From: Purpureocillium takamizusanense
Lineage: Eukaryota > Ascomycota > Sordariomycetes > Hypocreales > Ophiocordycipitaceae
Direction: 5' to 3'
DNA length: 64,000 nt
NCBI RefSeq assembly: GCF_022605165.1
Contig: NC_063072.1
Location: forward strand, 1,240,001-1,304,000
Positions 10,836-21,706 of this stretch are shown here, piece after piece. Positions within the stretch are counted from its first letter, which is position 1, and the number at the start of each line of letters is the position of its first letter. The notes beneath the pieces were generated by a model. The model saw only the letters and a list, made by a program, of their open reading frames with translations. It searched no databases and was not told the DNA's origin. Position numbers and translations under genes: made by a program.

Positions 10836-11331
10836 TGCGGTGCGCGCGCGCGCCTCCCTCGGGAGGGATGGATTGGAGAGCTTGGGGGCCGATTGATGAT
10901 GGTGTGCGTGAATGGGATGAGGTCACCGCTCGCGATGTGAATGAGGGAGAGCTCTTGTCTGTCACTGCAAGTTTTGGCGGCGAGCAGCTCATGTGGGTCC
11001 TCCGACCGCGGATGGCAAGCCAGCAAGCCGCGATAACCGTACGCTGTATATACGAAGTAGGCACGCACTGAAAGGGTAATCATTGCTTACCTTGATGGTA
11101 TAAGACAAGTTACGAAGATCATATACGCCCATGTTTGAAAAAGCAAGCAGTGTGATGGAGCTGCGAGTCTAGAAATATTTTGTTGGGCAACGAGACAAAC
11201 TGTCAACCCATGAAGCATTCGAGGATTCGCCAATGCTTCAAGTTTCAAAGCCCTGCAAAAAATGCCTAATATTTCACTTAGGAGGCATCAATCCGGCTTC
11301 TATTTGAAAATGCCCTGGGCAGTCTTCTCGG
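10836..11331 (-). promoter_or_regulatory. COX18 upstream region and 3' flank of the Zn2Cys6 gene
   Basis: 496 bases between two leftward genes. A copy of the 9-mer TACGAAGTA lies at 11051-11059. The part beyond 11090 is AT-rich relative to its surroundings and looks like 3' UTR. No gene is recognised. Confidence 0.45.
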
Positions 11332-13641
11332 TCAAAAAATGTCCATGTCGGTCCCGTCATCCCAGTCAGGCCAGTCCATCAGTATGTCGTCGACAGTGTA
11401 TTCATCCCTTTCCCAGTCAGCAGCCACACTCTCCTCCAGTTCGCCCTCAGCGAACAAAGTCTGAGTTCTTTCGATTTCCAAAGTCGTGATATGAGCATCG
11501 CCTCCTTGCTGCAACGCTCTGTCCTCTGCCGCCTCTTCCCGACCACCTCCAAGACGCATGGTCCTGGCCACAGCTCCATCTCCTCCAGAAGCCGTTAGTT
11601 GATGCCCAGCCGCAATGTCGGACGCAAAGTGCTCGACGTTAGGCTGCCAAGCTCTGGTCTCATCCATGTGCAAAACGTTCCAATCCAGGCCATCTTCACG
11701 CGCCATCGCTCGCTCCTCCAGCAATCTCCCCCGATGGGCAGCTGCCTTGGCGGCCAGCTCATTCAACCGCCGCCACTGTGCGTCCCGCTTCGCCCCGTCG
11801 GGGAGGCCCTCGAAGAGCCCCCGTGCGAGCCCCCATGCCCGCTCAGAAGCCGGTGTCCATGGCATCTGGCACAGCTGGACGAAGACGAATCCAACAGCCC
11901 GCCACGGGAAGCGTCCCTGGAGCTGCCATCGCCACCTCTGCCAGGCCGGGTTGGCCCCCAGTTCTCGCATGGCATCAATGACGGCCACGTTCAACTCGAG
12001 TAACTGGCTCGATTCATGCGCCGGGGCCCCTGAATCTGTGGAGAACGTGCGCAGATGCTGTCGGTAGATTTCTCGTTCCAATTTCGCAAGGGCCAGACCA
12101 GTGATGGTTTGCAGAAACGACACAAATGCATCCTCCGAACGAGGATCTAATGGACACACGCCCTCGATTCTTGTCCTTGCGTCGTTTACTATTCGCAGCT
12201 GCATAGGTAGTGTGTCGTCGGGTCGGCCACGAAGAGCTCTGCGAAGTCGCCAAATTTCGCAACGGACGATCGCCAGTGTCGTTGGTGTTTGCCGCAACTC
12301 TCCGCCAGCAAAGGTAGCACCAGAAGTGTCGGGAATCTTATCATCATCAACATTGCTCGGGATTCGAGTGGTGAACCCAGCTTCCGAAATGCCAGTCCCA
12401 GGCAGACCCGGCTCCATGCCTCGGCACTCGATGAAGCAAATGTGCCACCACAGCCGTCTTCTTGTTTCTATCTCGACACCCGCGGCCTTGTTTGGCTGTT
12501 TCCCATCGAGTTCGTCTTTATGCAGTCCCATAGATGTCGCAATTCTCACAAGGGCACCTGTCACTGTCGACGCCAGCTGTGAGGCCCCAATATACGGAAG
12601 GATGGACAGATAGATGGCTAGCGCCTGGACGACCGCGACATCCCTAGTTGTCGCAAACTGCGCGCGACCGAGGCTTCTTTCCACGCCCAGCCGGAAGCGG
12701 GCCATCATCTCGGTTCGGGAGATCCGGAAGGCATCTGACACTTCATTCTGGCCCAGCGAGACGATGGCAGCGAGGCAGACGGAAAGCAACATGGCCTCGA
12801 TACCTGGGCCGAGAGCGTCGAGCTTACCCTTGGTCTCGCTGATGATGCGCCCTACGCTCGGCCCGTGGAGTACCTTGATGAAGGGATCGACGTTGCGTAC
12901 GAACGTGTTCCAGAGGAAGGGTATTTGAGAAGGTAACGGGTACAGGTCTTCGTCGGTCGTAGATGCGCATGAGATGCCCAGCAGGTATCCGTGGCAGTGA
13001 TCCGGCGCAGACCAGTTGTCTGTGGAGCTGCGCTGCCGCACTGCTATCTCGGGCTCCTCTGAGCCATCCTGTATGGCCTGAAATATGTGCTCAACCTGGA
13101 CGGAAGCTTAGCAACGGAGCCCTACTACAGCATGGAATCAATGTTCCCTACTCACCTCGTCGCAAAAGATGGACCAGAAGCCTCTGTCCACACGCGGTCG
13201 CCCACCCTGGTCAACCACGAGCCTACCAAAGTCCTCATACATTTCATCCGTGCCTAACAAGGGGTTCCTCTCCGCTGATGCCGACGATCCGGAAGACAGC
13301 GCCCCCAGCTGTTGCTGCCAGGCCGGCGGCAAGCTCCCGTCTTCGAGCTGGCCACTGAGCTCCGTGACGAGGTCTTCCAGTCGTCGCAGCCGGCCGAGTA
13401 GCTCTGCTTGCCGGTTTGACGACGAAGCACTGGCAGAAAAGGCACCCGTGTGATCTCGACTGCGGCGCGGGAGGCGGCCGGTCACGGGGAAGTGGCACTC
13501 GGCGCCATTGCGGACGCAGTTGGCGCAAGGGTCGCGGCGGTCACACTTGACCTTGCGGCGACGACAGGTGACACAGCTCCATATCTTGAGGCCGTCCTGG
13601 TCTCTGTCGGTGGCGACAAGCCGTGGCTGATGCGATCCCAT
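11332..13641 (-). CDS. Zn2Cys6 transcription factor with fungal-specific (MHR) domain
   Basis: Exons 13156-13641 and 11332-13095 code for 749 residues. The ATG at 13641 (MGSHQPRLVATD) is used because the open frame upstream begins only with TTG. The zinc cluster is at residues 23-50 (CVTCRRRKVKCDRRDPCANC followed by VRNGAEC), then a Ser-rich linker and a short coiled coil (AELLGRLRRLEDLVTELSGQ). The middle region carries the fungal transcription factor domain, with the marker RRRLWWHICFIECR. The C-terminus is acidic (WPDWDDGTDMDIF), a plausible activation domain. The target is unknown. It is divergent from the flavoprotein gene 632 bases away, so local regulation is possible but unproven. Confidence 0.85.
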
Positions 13642-14273
13642 ATGGTGCTGCAACGCCGTGTGTTGGCGGATGCGCTGTCCGGTTTTCGGAAGCGGCCGAG
13701 TCGCTGGATGGGTGCGTGGTGCTGTGTATCCCGCTTGGCTCGCGAATCACGTCCGCTCCCGGTCAAAGCAGCTGCACTATGAGGTAACCGCCTTGGGAGC
13801 TATCGGGGCGAGTGTGATGTTGTTGTTGACCCAACGTACTGACAGTGGTCTTTGGGACCCTGCGAGTGAGGCGAAGGGTCGTCGGCGGCGGGTGAACGAT
13901 TGATGGGAATCATGGGATGCGCCGAAGTGGGGCGCGGCTCGGACACGGAGTTCGGCCCTGGTTCTGGACTTCGGTCGGCCCACATCCGGCCGAGCCCGTC
14001 GCCCGAGGGACCATCGTGCGTCGGCTGAGTGACGCCAAACAATGCGCGACGGCCTCGGACCAAGGCATCGAGATCGGGGGGGGGGGGCGGGAAGTACTCC
14101 AAGAGTCGACGGAGCAATAGAGTCAGTTCCCTGCCCACTCACTGCCCCTTCCCTTCCAACTTCTTGTGCATGTCCCCCATTTGATGGTATAAGACGCTCC
14201 GGGGCCCGCGTACCATCTCGTCGCACACCTCACGCCACAGAACGACTGCTCGACCCCCCCAGAGCCGCAAACA
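13642..14273. promoter_or_regulatory. Divergent promoter, Zn2Cys6 regulator / flavoprotein
   Basis: 632 bases between divergent start codons, containing a G12 tract at 14076-14087 (about 190 bases before the flavoprotein ATG). No CGG-N-CCG element was picked out with confidence. Confidence 0.5.
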
Positions 14274-15431
14274 ATGACCCAAACAGTCGTAATCCTCGGT
14301 GCAGGCTGGGCCGGCCTGCCACTCGCCCACAAGCTGCTTAAACACACGGCGCCCAAGACGGCCCTCAAAGTCATCCTCGTCACGCCCAACAGCAGCTTTT
14401 TCTGGAATATTGCGGCAGCACGCGGCCTCATCCCGGGCGAGATACCTGACAAGCACCTTTTCCTCCCCATTGCCCCGGGATTCGGCAGGTATCCGCCGAA
14501 GACCTTTGAGCTGGTGCTCGGTCGCGCAGAGAACATCGACGAGTCGGCCAATACTGTCAAGGTCATCACCAACGCCGGCAAGGCACAGGAAATCCCTTAT
14601 ACGCAGCTGGTCATCGCCACGGGTTCGAGGATCAGCAGCGAACTGCCACTAAAGCCTCTCGGCAACGACCGGGTTACCCTTGACGCGTGGCACGCTCTGC
14701 AGAGGCGCGTGGGCGATGCCAAGTCCATCGTCGTCGCCGGTGCTGGGCCCAACGGGGTTGAAGTCGCGGGCGAGCTCGCCGCCAAATACGGGTCGGCAAA
14801 AACCATCACTCTCATCGTCAGCGGCAACAGGCCCCTGGAAGGTGGCGGGTATGGCCTCAAAACCTCGCTCATTGCTACCGTCGACAGCGATCTGCAGCAG
14901 CTCGGCGTCCGGCTTGTTCGCAACGCGCGCGTCGTGAGTGACGAGGCGGACTCCAACGACAAGGGACGCCGGATATTGACTCTGTCAAACGGCTCGACAT
15001 TCAAGACCGACTGCTACCTGCCGCTTCACGGCGTGCGAGTCAACACGTCCTTTGTACCACCACACATGCTCGACGAATGCGGCAACGTCAAGCAGGACCC
15101 AAGCCTGCGCGTCGCCGGTACGCGCAACGTGTGGGCGCTCGGCGACGTGGGCGACACGGAAACCAAGCAGCTCACGGTGACGGATGACCAAGTCATCCAC
15201 GTGGCGGCGGCCCTAGACTCGACGCTGACGGGATCCGGGTCCGTGGCGCCGTACTCGCCCCTGGGGAAACCCATGCTCTTCCTGGCGATGGGCAGGAAGT
15301 ATGCAACAGGCCAAACTGGAGGGTGGAGGATCTGGGGACCCTTGGTGGCCTGGGTCAAGGGCAGGAAGCTGTTTGTGGACACTGCCGAGGCATACGTCGA
15401 GGGGACGCGACTGAGGCATGCGGCCATGTAG
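14274..15431 (+). CDS. AMID/FSP1-like FAD-dependent NAD(P)H oxidoreductase
   Basis: An intronless gene of 385 residues. The N-terminal FAD dinucleotide fold VVILGAGWAGLPLAHKL is followed by a second nucleotide-binding fold VVAGAGPNGVEVAGELAAKY at about residue 158, and the late FAD motif VWALGDVGD at about residue 287. This two-Rossmann layout is that of class-III pyridine nucleotide-disulfide oxidoreductases of the AIF/AMID (FSP1) group, which reduce quinones with NAD(P)H at membranes. There is no CxxxxC redox disulfide and no obvious targeting peptide. The C-terminus (WGPLVAWVKGRKLFVDTAEA) is amphipathic, as in fungal AMID-like proteins. The exact substrate cannot be inferred. It is divergent from the Zn2Cys6 gene. 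Confidence 0.82.
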   Translation: MTQTVVILGAGWAGLPLAHKLLKHTAPKTALKVILVTPNSSFFWNIAAARGLIPGEIPDKHLFLPIAPGFGRYPPKTFELVLGRAENIDESANTVKVITNAGKAQEIPYTQLVIATGSRISSELPLKPLGNDRVTLDAWHALQRRVGDAKSIVVAGAGPNGVEVAGELAAKYGSAKTITLIVSGNRPLEGGGYGLKTSLIATVDSDLQQLGVRLVRNARVVSDEADSNDKGRRILTLSNGSTFKTDCYLPLHGVRVNTSFVPPHMLDECGNVKQDPSLRVAGTRNVWALGDVGDTETKQLTVTDDQVIHVAAALDSTLTGSGSVAPYSPLGKPMLFLAMGRKYATGQTGGWRIWGPLVAWVKGRKLFVDTAEAYVEGTRLRHAAM

Positions 15432-16288
15432 AGACGCGCTCGGCCGGCCTGGCAGGCAAAGGGGCAGGAAAGGTACTGCGATGAGGGAGGTTGGCTCTGG
15501 TCCCGGCGCTGGGCCCGAGGTCGGTCGGCTTGTTGGTGGTCGTGACGGGCCGCAGCGCGATCTGCCGATGCCGGTTGGATACCGGGATCGACCAAGACCC
15601 ACGAACGAAGTAGGTAGTACTAGTACTACAGATGGATGTGTGTGGGTGAAGAAGTATTGTGCCTGCCACGGGATACCCAACAGGTAGATTCATGCAGAAC
15701 CGGCCACATGGCCTGACCCTCATGTGGCCACATTGGTAGCTGTGGTTGCAGCTCCCAGCTGCATGCGAGTGCGCGAGAGTGCATGCATGCAGTGGAGACG
15801 CAGCACCCTGAGCCAACCTAGGTGGTACGTCCCTAGGAGGGTGCATGACGCCACGTGACGCGCGCCCTGCCTGAACCACGGAGTGGAGGCCAGGTGCTTC
15901 AAGCCACAGGGCGCTCTGGACCCTCTGGTCCCCTGCCTGCTGAGCCCCCCTCCCCCCCGTTTTAGCACGCCTTGTTGGCCTCAGCACGGGCAGTCTCCCG
16001 TTGACTCGACAGCAACTGGCCAACTTCACGGACGGACCACCTGAGCTGTCAGCTCCACGTCGAGCCCACGACGACACAGCTGCTCCTCCAACTTCCAACC
16101 TTACTCCTCCTTTCGTCCTCCTCCCCAGTCAGTCGCTGCCGGCCGGCCCTCAAGTCTTCACTTCACCTCTCGGTCGCAATGACCAAACCGTCGAGCTCGC
16201 TGTGGTGCCTGATATGAGGCACTGGAAGTAATTCCTTCGTACCGCATCAGCACTGGAGAGCATCGCACCGTCGTTACACCTTCCAACC
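15432..16288 (+). promoter_or_regulatory. Flavoprotein 3' flank and ALG11 upstream region
   Basis: 857 bases between two rightward genes. A CACGTG hexamer lies within GCCACGTGACGCG near 15852-15864, a possible bHLH-type site. The final 150 bases are pyrimidine-rich, leader-like sequence. No coding sequence is supported. Confidence 0.45.
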
Positions 16289-18120
16289 ATGGCCGCCGAC
16301 ACCTGCGCCGCGCCCGACGGCAGCAAGCCGTTTTCGTTTGGCCTCGAGCCTCGTACCCTCGCGTTCGTCGTCGTCCTCATCTCCTCGACTCCGTTTCTCC
16401 TCGTCTTCGTCCTCCCCCGAATCCTTGCCCGCATCGGCCAGGCCCTCGGCTGGACCCTCCGCAAGCGCACGGATGGCCGGCGATCTCTACTCTTGTCGCT
16501 CATGCAAGACGACGACAACAAGCGTGACGGTCAAGCGGACAAGAGACAAGCCCAGGAGGCCGGCGCCGGTGTGCTCAGTGGAGTCGATATACAGCAGCAG
16601 GACTGGAACGGCATCGTCGGCTTCTTCCACCCATTTTGGTACGTGCCATCCGCTCTCGATCCACCACGCCAGGTTCTCCGCTGACAAATTCCAGCAATGC
16701 CGGAGGCGGTGGTGAGCGCGTTCTGTGGGCTGCCATTCGTGCAACACAAATCCGCTGGCCCAAGGCCAAGTGTGTCGTCTATACCGGCGATCACGACGTG
16801 AACAAGGATGCCATACTGCACCGCATCGAAGTGAGCCAGGCCCATGCGCCCCCTCCCCCCAAGGTTTTGCAAACGAAGTACTAACGGGCACCCTCAGAGC
16901 CGATTCAACATCCATCTCCACCCACCAACCATTACATTTCTCTACCTATCCAAGAGGCATTGGGTCTTGGCTTCGACATGGCCTCACTTCACCCTCCTTG
17001 GCCAGTCGTTGGGCTCCATGATCCTTGCCTGGGACGCCTTCTCGCTACTCGTTCCAGACATCTTCATCGACACTATGGGCTACGCCTTCGCTCTCGGCCT
17101 CTCGAAGTTCCTGTTTCCTAGCGTGCCGACCGGCGCCTACGTCCACTACCCAACCATCTCTACCGACATGCTCGCCTCCCTGGACCCTACGTCTTCGGTC
17201 GGCTCTCTGGGTGTCAACGCCGGCAAGGGCACGGGCAGCCGCGGCATGGCCAAGAGGGCATATTGGGAGCTGTTCGCCAAGATCTATTCATGGGTCGGCT
17301 CCTCCATCGATGTCGTCATGACCAACTCGACGTGGACTCAGGCACACGTCAAGAGCCTGTGGGGTCCGTGGCGTGAGGAGAAGGAAAAGACGCACCCAAT
17401 AGCTGTCGTCTATCCTCCGTGTGCCGTCAGTGAACTCGAAAACGAGGTCGAGGTATCAGAGGCGAGCGAGAAAAGGCGCGAGCCCGTGCTCGTCTATATT
17501 GCCCAGTTTCGTCCCGAGAAAAACCACCAGCTCATCCTGCAGTCCTTTGCCGAGTTCCTCAGGACCAAGACCAAGGCCGCGCAGTCGGCCCGCCTGGTCC
17601 TCATTGGCAGCGTGCGAGATGACCAGGACTCCAAGAAAGTGTATCAGCTGCGGCTGTTGGTTAATGAGCTCGGCATTAAGGATCGCGTCGAGTTTCACCT
17701 GGACGCGTCTTGGCCCGAGATTTTAGAATGGCTGTGTAGGGCTTCGGTGGGCGTCAACGGCATGTGGAACGAGCACTTTGGCATCGGCGTGGTCGAGTAC
17801 CAAGCCGCGGGCCTCATTTCTGTTGTGCACGACAGCGGCGGACCCAAGCTGGACATTGTCGTCGACGTGGACGGCGAGCCGACAGGTAAGCGCTTCGTGC
17901 CCAGCTTCGCGAAAATGGCCAACGACTGACATTTATAGGTTACCACGCTACGTCTGCGGAAGAGTTCGCGGCGGGCTACGAAAAGGCCCTCTCTCATCCC
18001 AACCCCTTGCAGGTGCGAAAGCGAGCCCGCGCCTCGGCCAAGAGGTTCACCGAAGAGGAGTTTGCCAAGAAGTGGCTGGCCGAGATGGATTGGCTCGTTG
18101 CTCTACGGACGAGGCGATAG
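16289..18120 (+). CDS. ALG11: GDP-Man:Man3GlcNAc2-PP-dolichol alpha-1,2-mannosyltransferase Alg11
   Basis: Exons 16289-16638, 16695-16830, 16898-17885 and 17939-18120 give 551 residues. A membrane anchor lies near residues 24-50. The first junction rebuilds the invariant [18 protein letters not shown]. Family blocks THWP-like [26 protein letters not shown] and VVYPPC follow. The GT-B C-terminal domain holds [20 protein letters not shown] and the EX7E motif [15 protein letters not shown], which binds the GDP-mannose donor. Alg11 adds the fourth and fifth mannoses to the lipid-linked oligosaccharide on the cytosolic face of the ER, feeding N-glycosylation. The gene is convergent with the gamma-glutamyltranspeptidase gene. 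Confidence 0.95.
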
Positions 18121-18380
18121 GTGGGAGGCGGTCAGGCACAACGGCATAGATGTAGACCAAAGATACCCCCATCTTTCCTTTAGCGGGATCGTGTTTATAG
18201 ACATTTTCGAGGCTCCGTGTGTCCGGACAGTGCAGATGGACGACCAGAGAGGGTATGCGACGGACGTAATGCAAACGCTCTTGGTTCAATTGTCCCAGTC
18301 CAGATCATGCGCGTGAGTGTGCGTCTCTACTGTGTATATACATGTGCAAGGAAATGCCCCTTTGTCTACAAAGGAGTCGT

Positions 18381-20642
18381 CTAGATGGTCAAGCCGGCGC
18401 TGTTGCGCTGCCTCGGCTCGCTCGCCGCCTCAAACGTCCCATCATCGAGCACCTTAATACCTTGCACGGCGCTGAGCCCCTCACCGACGTAGGTCAGGTT
18501 GTGGCCCCTCGCGGCCAGAGACGCGGCGGTCCCGTTGCCAAACTTGTACTCGAGCAAGACGGTGTTAGGCATGAGCTGGTCGTGCATGCGGGGCTCGGCG
18601 AGGGCCTCGCGCATGGACATGGCGTGCTCGAGGACGTGCCACAGCGCCGCGGCGGTGGCGGTGATGATGCGCGAGCCGCCGGCGGCGCCGACTGTGGCGA
18701 CGAGGCGGCCTCCGCGCCGCGGGTCCGAGACGATGACGGGCGTGACGGACGAGAGGGGCCGCTTGCCCGGCCGGATGTAGTTGGCCTCGGAGGGCTGGAA
18801 GCCGAACTCGTTGGGCACACCGGGGATGGAGAAGTCGTTCATCTCGTTGTTGCTGGGGAAGAGCCTGGGTTAGCTAGGGCAGGGGTAATGGGGGGGGTGG
18901 GGGGGGAAACTCCAGGGAGCTTGTTCAATTAAAGTACTTACAGGATGACGCCCGATGTAGGGTCCATGATCTGCGCGCCAAAGAGGAGGTTGATGGTCGT
19001 GGTTAGCGACGTGGCCATGCCAGAGGCGTCGGCCGTGACGATGTGCGACGTGCCGTGCCCATCAGGCGCGTACATGTCGGACGGGTCGTACGCCTCGACG
19101 GGCTGCGTGTGGTCGTCGGAGATGTTGTCGCGGATGCGCCGGGCGTTGACCTCGCTGAGCATGCGGTCCTCGAAGGCGCGCACGCCGTCCACGTAGTCCG
19201 GGTCGCCGAGCTCGACGCGGGAGCCGTACGCGAAGCGCATGGCCTCGGCGAAGCGGTGCGCCGTGAGGTTCACGTCGCCGCCGCGGTCCGGCAGGTCAAA
19301 CTGCTCCATCGTCTTGAGGATGTTGAGGCACACGGCGCCGCTGGCGGGCGCGCCCACCGTGTGCAGGTCGACGCCGCGGTAGCGCACCGACTTGACGGGC
19401 CGCGAGAGGACCTCGTAGGACGACAGGTCGTCGAGCGTCATGCTGCCGTTGGTCTGCTGGATGTACTTGACCATGGCCTCGGCTTGGAGCAGCGAGTTTT
19501 AGTTACCACAGCTGCGATGTTTGGATATCGGGGGTGGCCTTTCTCACCGATCTCGCCCTTGTAAAACGCGTCTCCTCCTTGCTCCGCAATCTTTTGGAGA
19601 GTACTTGCCAAAAGGTCAGTCTGCGCAATGTGGTTTGAGACTTGTTGGGTTACTCACTCGGCATATCGCTTCCGGACCATGATGTCGCCTTCACCCAGCA
19701 ACGTCCCTGTAACAAATTCAGCGCGTGGACAGCATTGCATTAAGCTGCAAATAAATCCGTACCGTTGGGCGCAAAGTCCTGCGCAAAGCTGGGGTCCTGG
19801 CTCAAGTAGTTGAATTCCCTGCCAGCGACGCCACTCTTCATGTACCCGACCGTGTCGCTCGTTACTGCAGCGTTTAGCATGCGGTCGCAAGATAAAGACG
19901 AGACGGTGTCTTAGGGGACTATGGATAGTAGTGACAAACCTTTGAAGCCGTTTCTCGCGACATGAATGGCGCCTTGCATGACGGTCGTCCAGGGGAGCAC
20001 CTGCCGCCTCGTTGTCAGCCAGCCTTGGGACGTCATGTGAAACATGGGCAAGACTTACACCGTATTTCTTATGGATGTACTCCAGGCCGCGGACCTCGCT
20101 GGGCACGCCGACCGCTAGGCCGCCGACGATGCTCCCGTTCACGTTGCCCTGATACATGTCTTGGTGGGCCGCGGCGGGAGCAGCCTCCCGAAAGTCAACG
20201 GCCTCGTAGTTGCCGTGGGCGTCGCGGATCATGGCGAAGCCGCCGCCACCGATGCCTGAGTGATACATGCCGATGACGCCGACGCAGAACGTCGTGCCGA
20301 CCAAGGCGTCGGCAGCATTGCCCTGCGAGCGGAGGTCAGTCACTTCCAAACATTCGACGTGGCCAGGGAGCGGCCCCCGCCCGCGTCCATGGACGACATA
20401 CGCCTCTAGCCATCAGGTCTCTTCCTATCGCGCTGCACTCGGCGGCCTCGCTGGCTACGGCGCCAAGGGACCCATGAGAGTCCGGGCTGAGAACGATCTC
20501 GGGAACGGCGCGAGCAGTGACGGCAACATGGTGAAGTGAGATGGCCAGGAGCAGCCTTAGTGCATGGGGCCAGGTGCCGGAGAGTCCTACAATGCGTCGT
20601 GAGTGAAGGGAAGTGCGCCGGATCGGTGGCTGACCTACTCAT
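18381..20642 (-). CDS. Gamma-glutamyltranspeptidase
   Basis: A nine-exon model: 20639-20642, 20402-20586, 20059-20322, 19940-20000, 19763-19864, 19658-19706, 19548-19603, 18942-19482 and 18381-18852, giving 577 residues in one frame. The first exon would be only ATGA, spliced to give MRLSGTWPHALRLLLAISLH, a good signal peptide or anchor; this start is tentative. The body is typical: SHGSLGAVASEAAECSAIGR, GNAADALVGTTFCVGVIGM, GIGGGGFAMIRD, and the autoprocessing site GHGTSHIVTADASG, whose threonine (about residue 385) becomes the nucleophile of the small subunit. The enzyme cleaves the gamma-glutamyl bond of glutathione and conjugates, in the secretory pathway, vacuole or outside the cell. Exons 3-9 are secure. 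Confidence 0.9.
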
Positions 20643-21706
20643 GTCGTCGGAGCCCCGGGGGCCGTCATGAACGGCTCACCGTCGGTCGCGTGTCGGGTCG
20701 TCGGCGCTGGTTCGGAGGCTCGGCTTCAGGGTGTGTCACTAATCAAGACAGACGACCACAGGGTATAGAAGAACAAACAAACATGCCCCTTGTGCACAGA
20801 AGATACGGCAAAGAATAGACGCTAACACAACTGCTGCGACCGGGTGCACCTGAACGAGTGTCCCGCGAGACGCTTGACGAGTGGTATCGTGAAAGAGTGA
20901 TGAGTGAGCGGCGTCGGCGCGGCAGTGCCAGTCGTTTTACACACGGTACCTAATAAGTATAAGCAAGGTAACACACGGGCTGTCCGTGGACATCAAAGCC
21001 CCCATGTGGAGCTGCGCAATCGGCGGCGGACCACGATGGCCGTGTGACTTCGATTTTAGCCCCCGCCACATCTGTCTGTGATTACGGGATCCCGACGTGT
21101 TGGGCTGTTAGTTATGCCTGTACTATGAGGTGCTGGTGACCCGACTCGTTGGCGCTCGCCCAGGTTTGTTCGGCCCAGCGGGCTGGATGGCAGTCACAGG
21201 GGCGTGTGACCCGCTGCCAGGGGGGTTGACGCCAGGCCGTATAAAGGACGAGCTACCTTACTAGGTAAGTTAGTAGTTATCTCTGAACAGCTTCACGGAT
21301 TTTCAAACTCCATGGTTGGACACGGTCTCGAGTGGGCACGCGGGCAAGCCGCCCAGGGGAGGTGTCTCAGCGGAAAGGTGCGCCTAGGTACTGAGGTTAC
21401 TGGTGTAGAACCCTTCCAGCGTGTGCCGCCCACAAATTCCAGGTTGGCGGGCACCCAAAAGGGACGGATAGCGTGCGATTCCCCTGCAGTCCACACCAAC
21501 CAATCACGGCGCAGGCGTTTTCAGTGACCCCAGTCAGCATCGTCATTGGACAGCTGGGGCTGGGGAAAAAATATCAGTGAGAGCTTCACTCACAAGCAAG
21601 CTTCCAACCCTCATCGAACAGTGTTGCGCCTTCATCATCGCTCACTATCGCACAGCGCGTTCCCCTTGTCCCTCTTTGATCTGGACGCTGTGATCACTTG
21701 AGACAG
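20643..21706. promoter_or_regulatory. Divergent promoter, gamma-glutamyltranspeptidase / TRM2
   Basis: 1064 bases between divergent starts. It contains a TATAAA at 21240-21245, a forward CCAAT at 21500-21504 and an inverted CCAAT (ATTGG) at 21545-21549 on the TRM2 side. No gene was recognised. Confidence 0.5.
21500..21504 (+). promoter_or_regulatory. CCAAT box upstream of TRM2
   Basis: CCAATCA context, 203 bases before the first TRM2 ATG. A second, inverted copy lies at 21545-21549. The spacing is typical of HAP/NF-Y sites, but function is inferred only. Confidence 0.35.
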
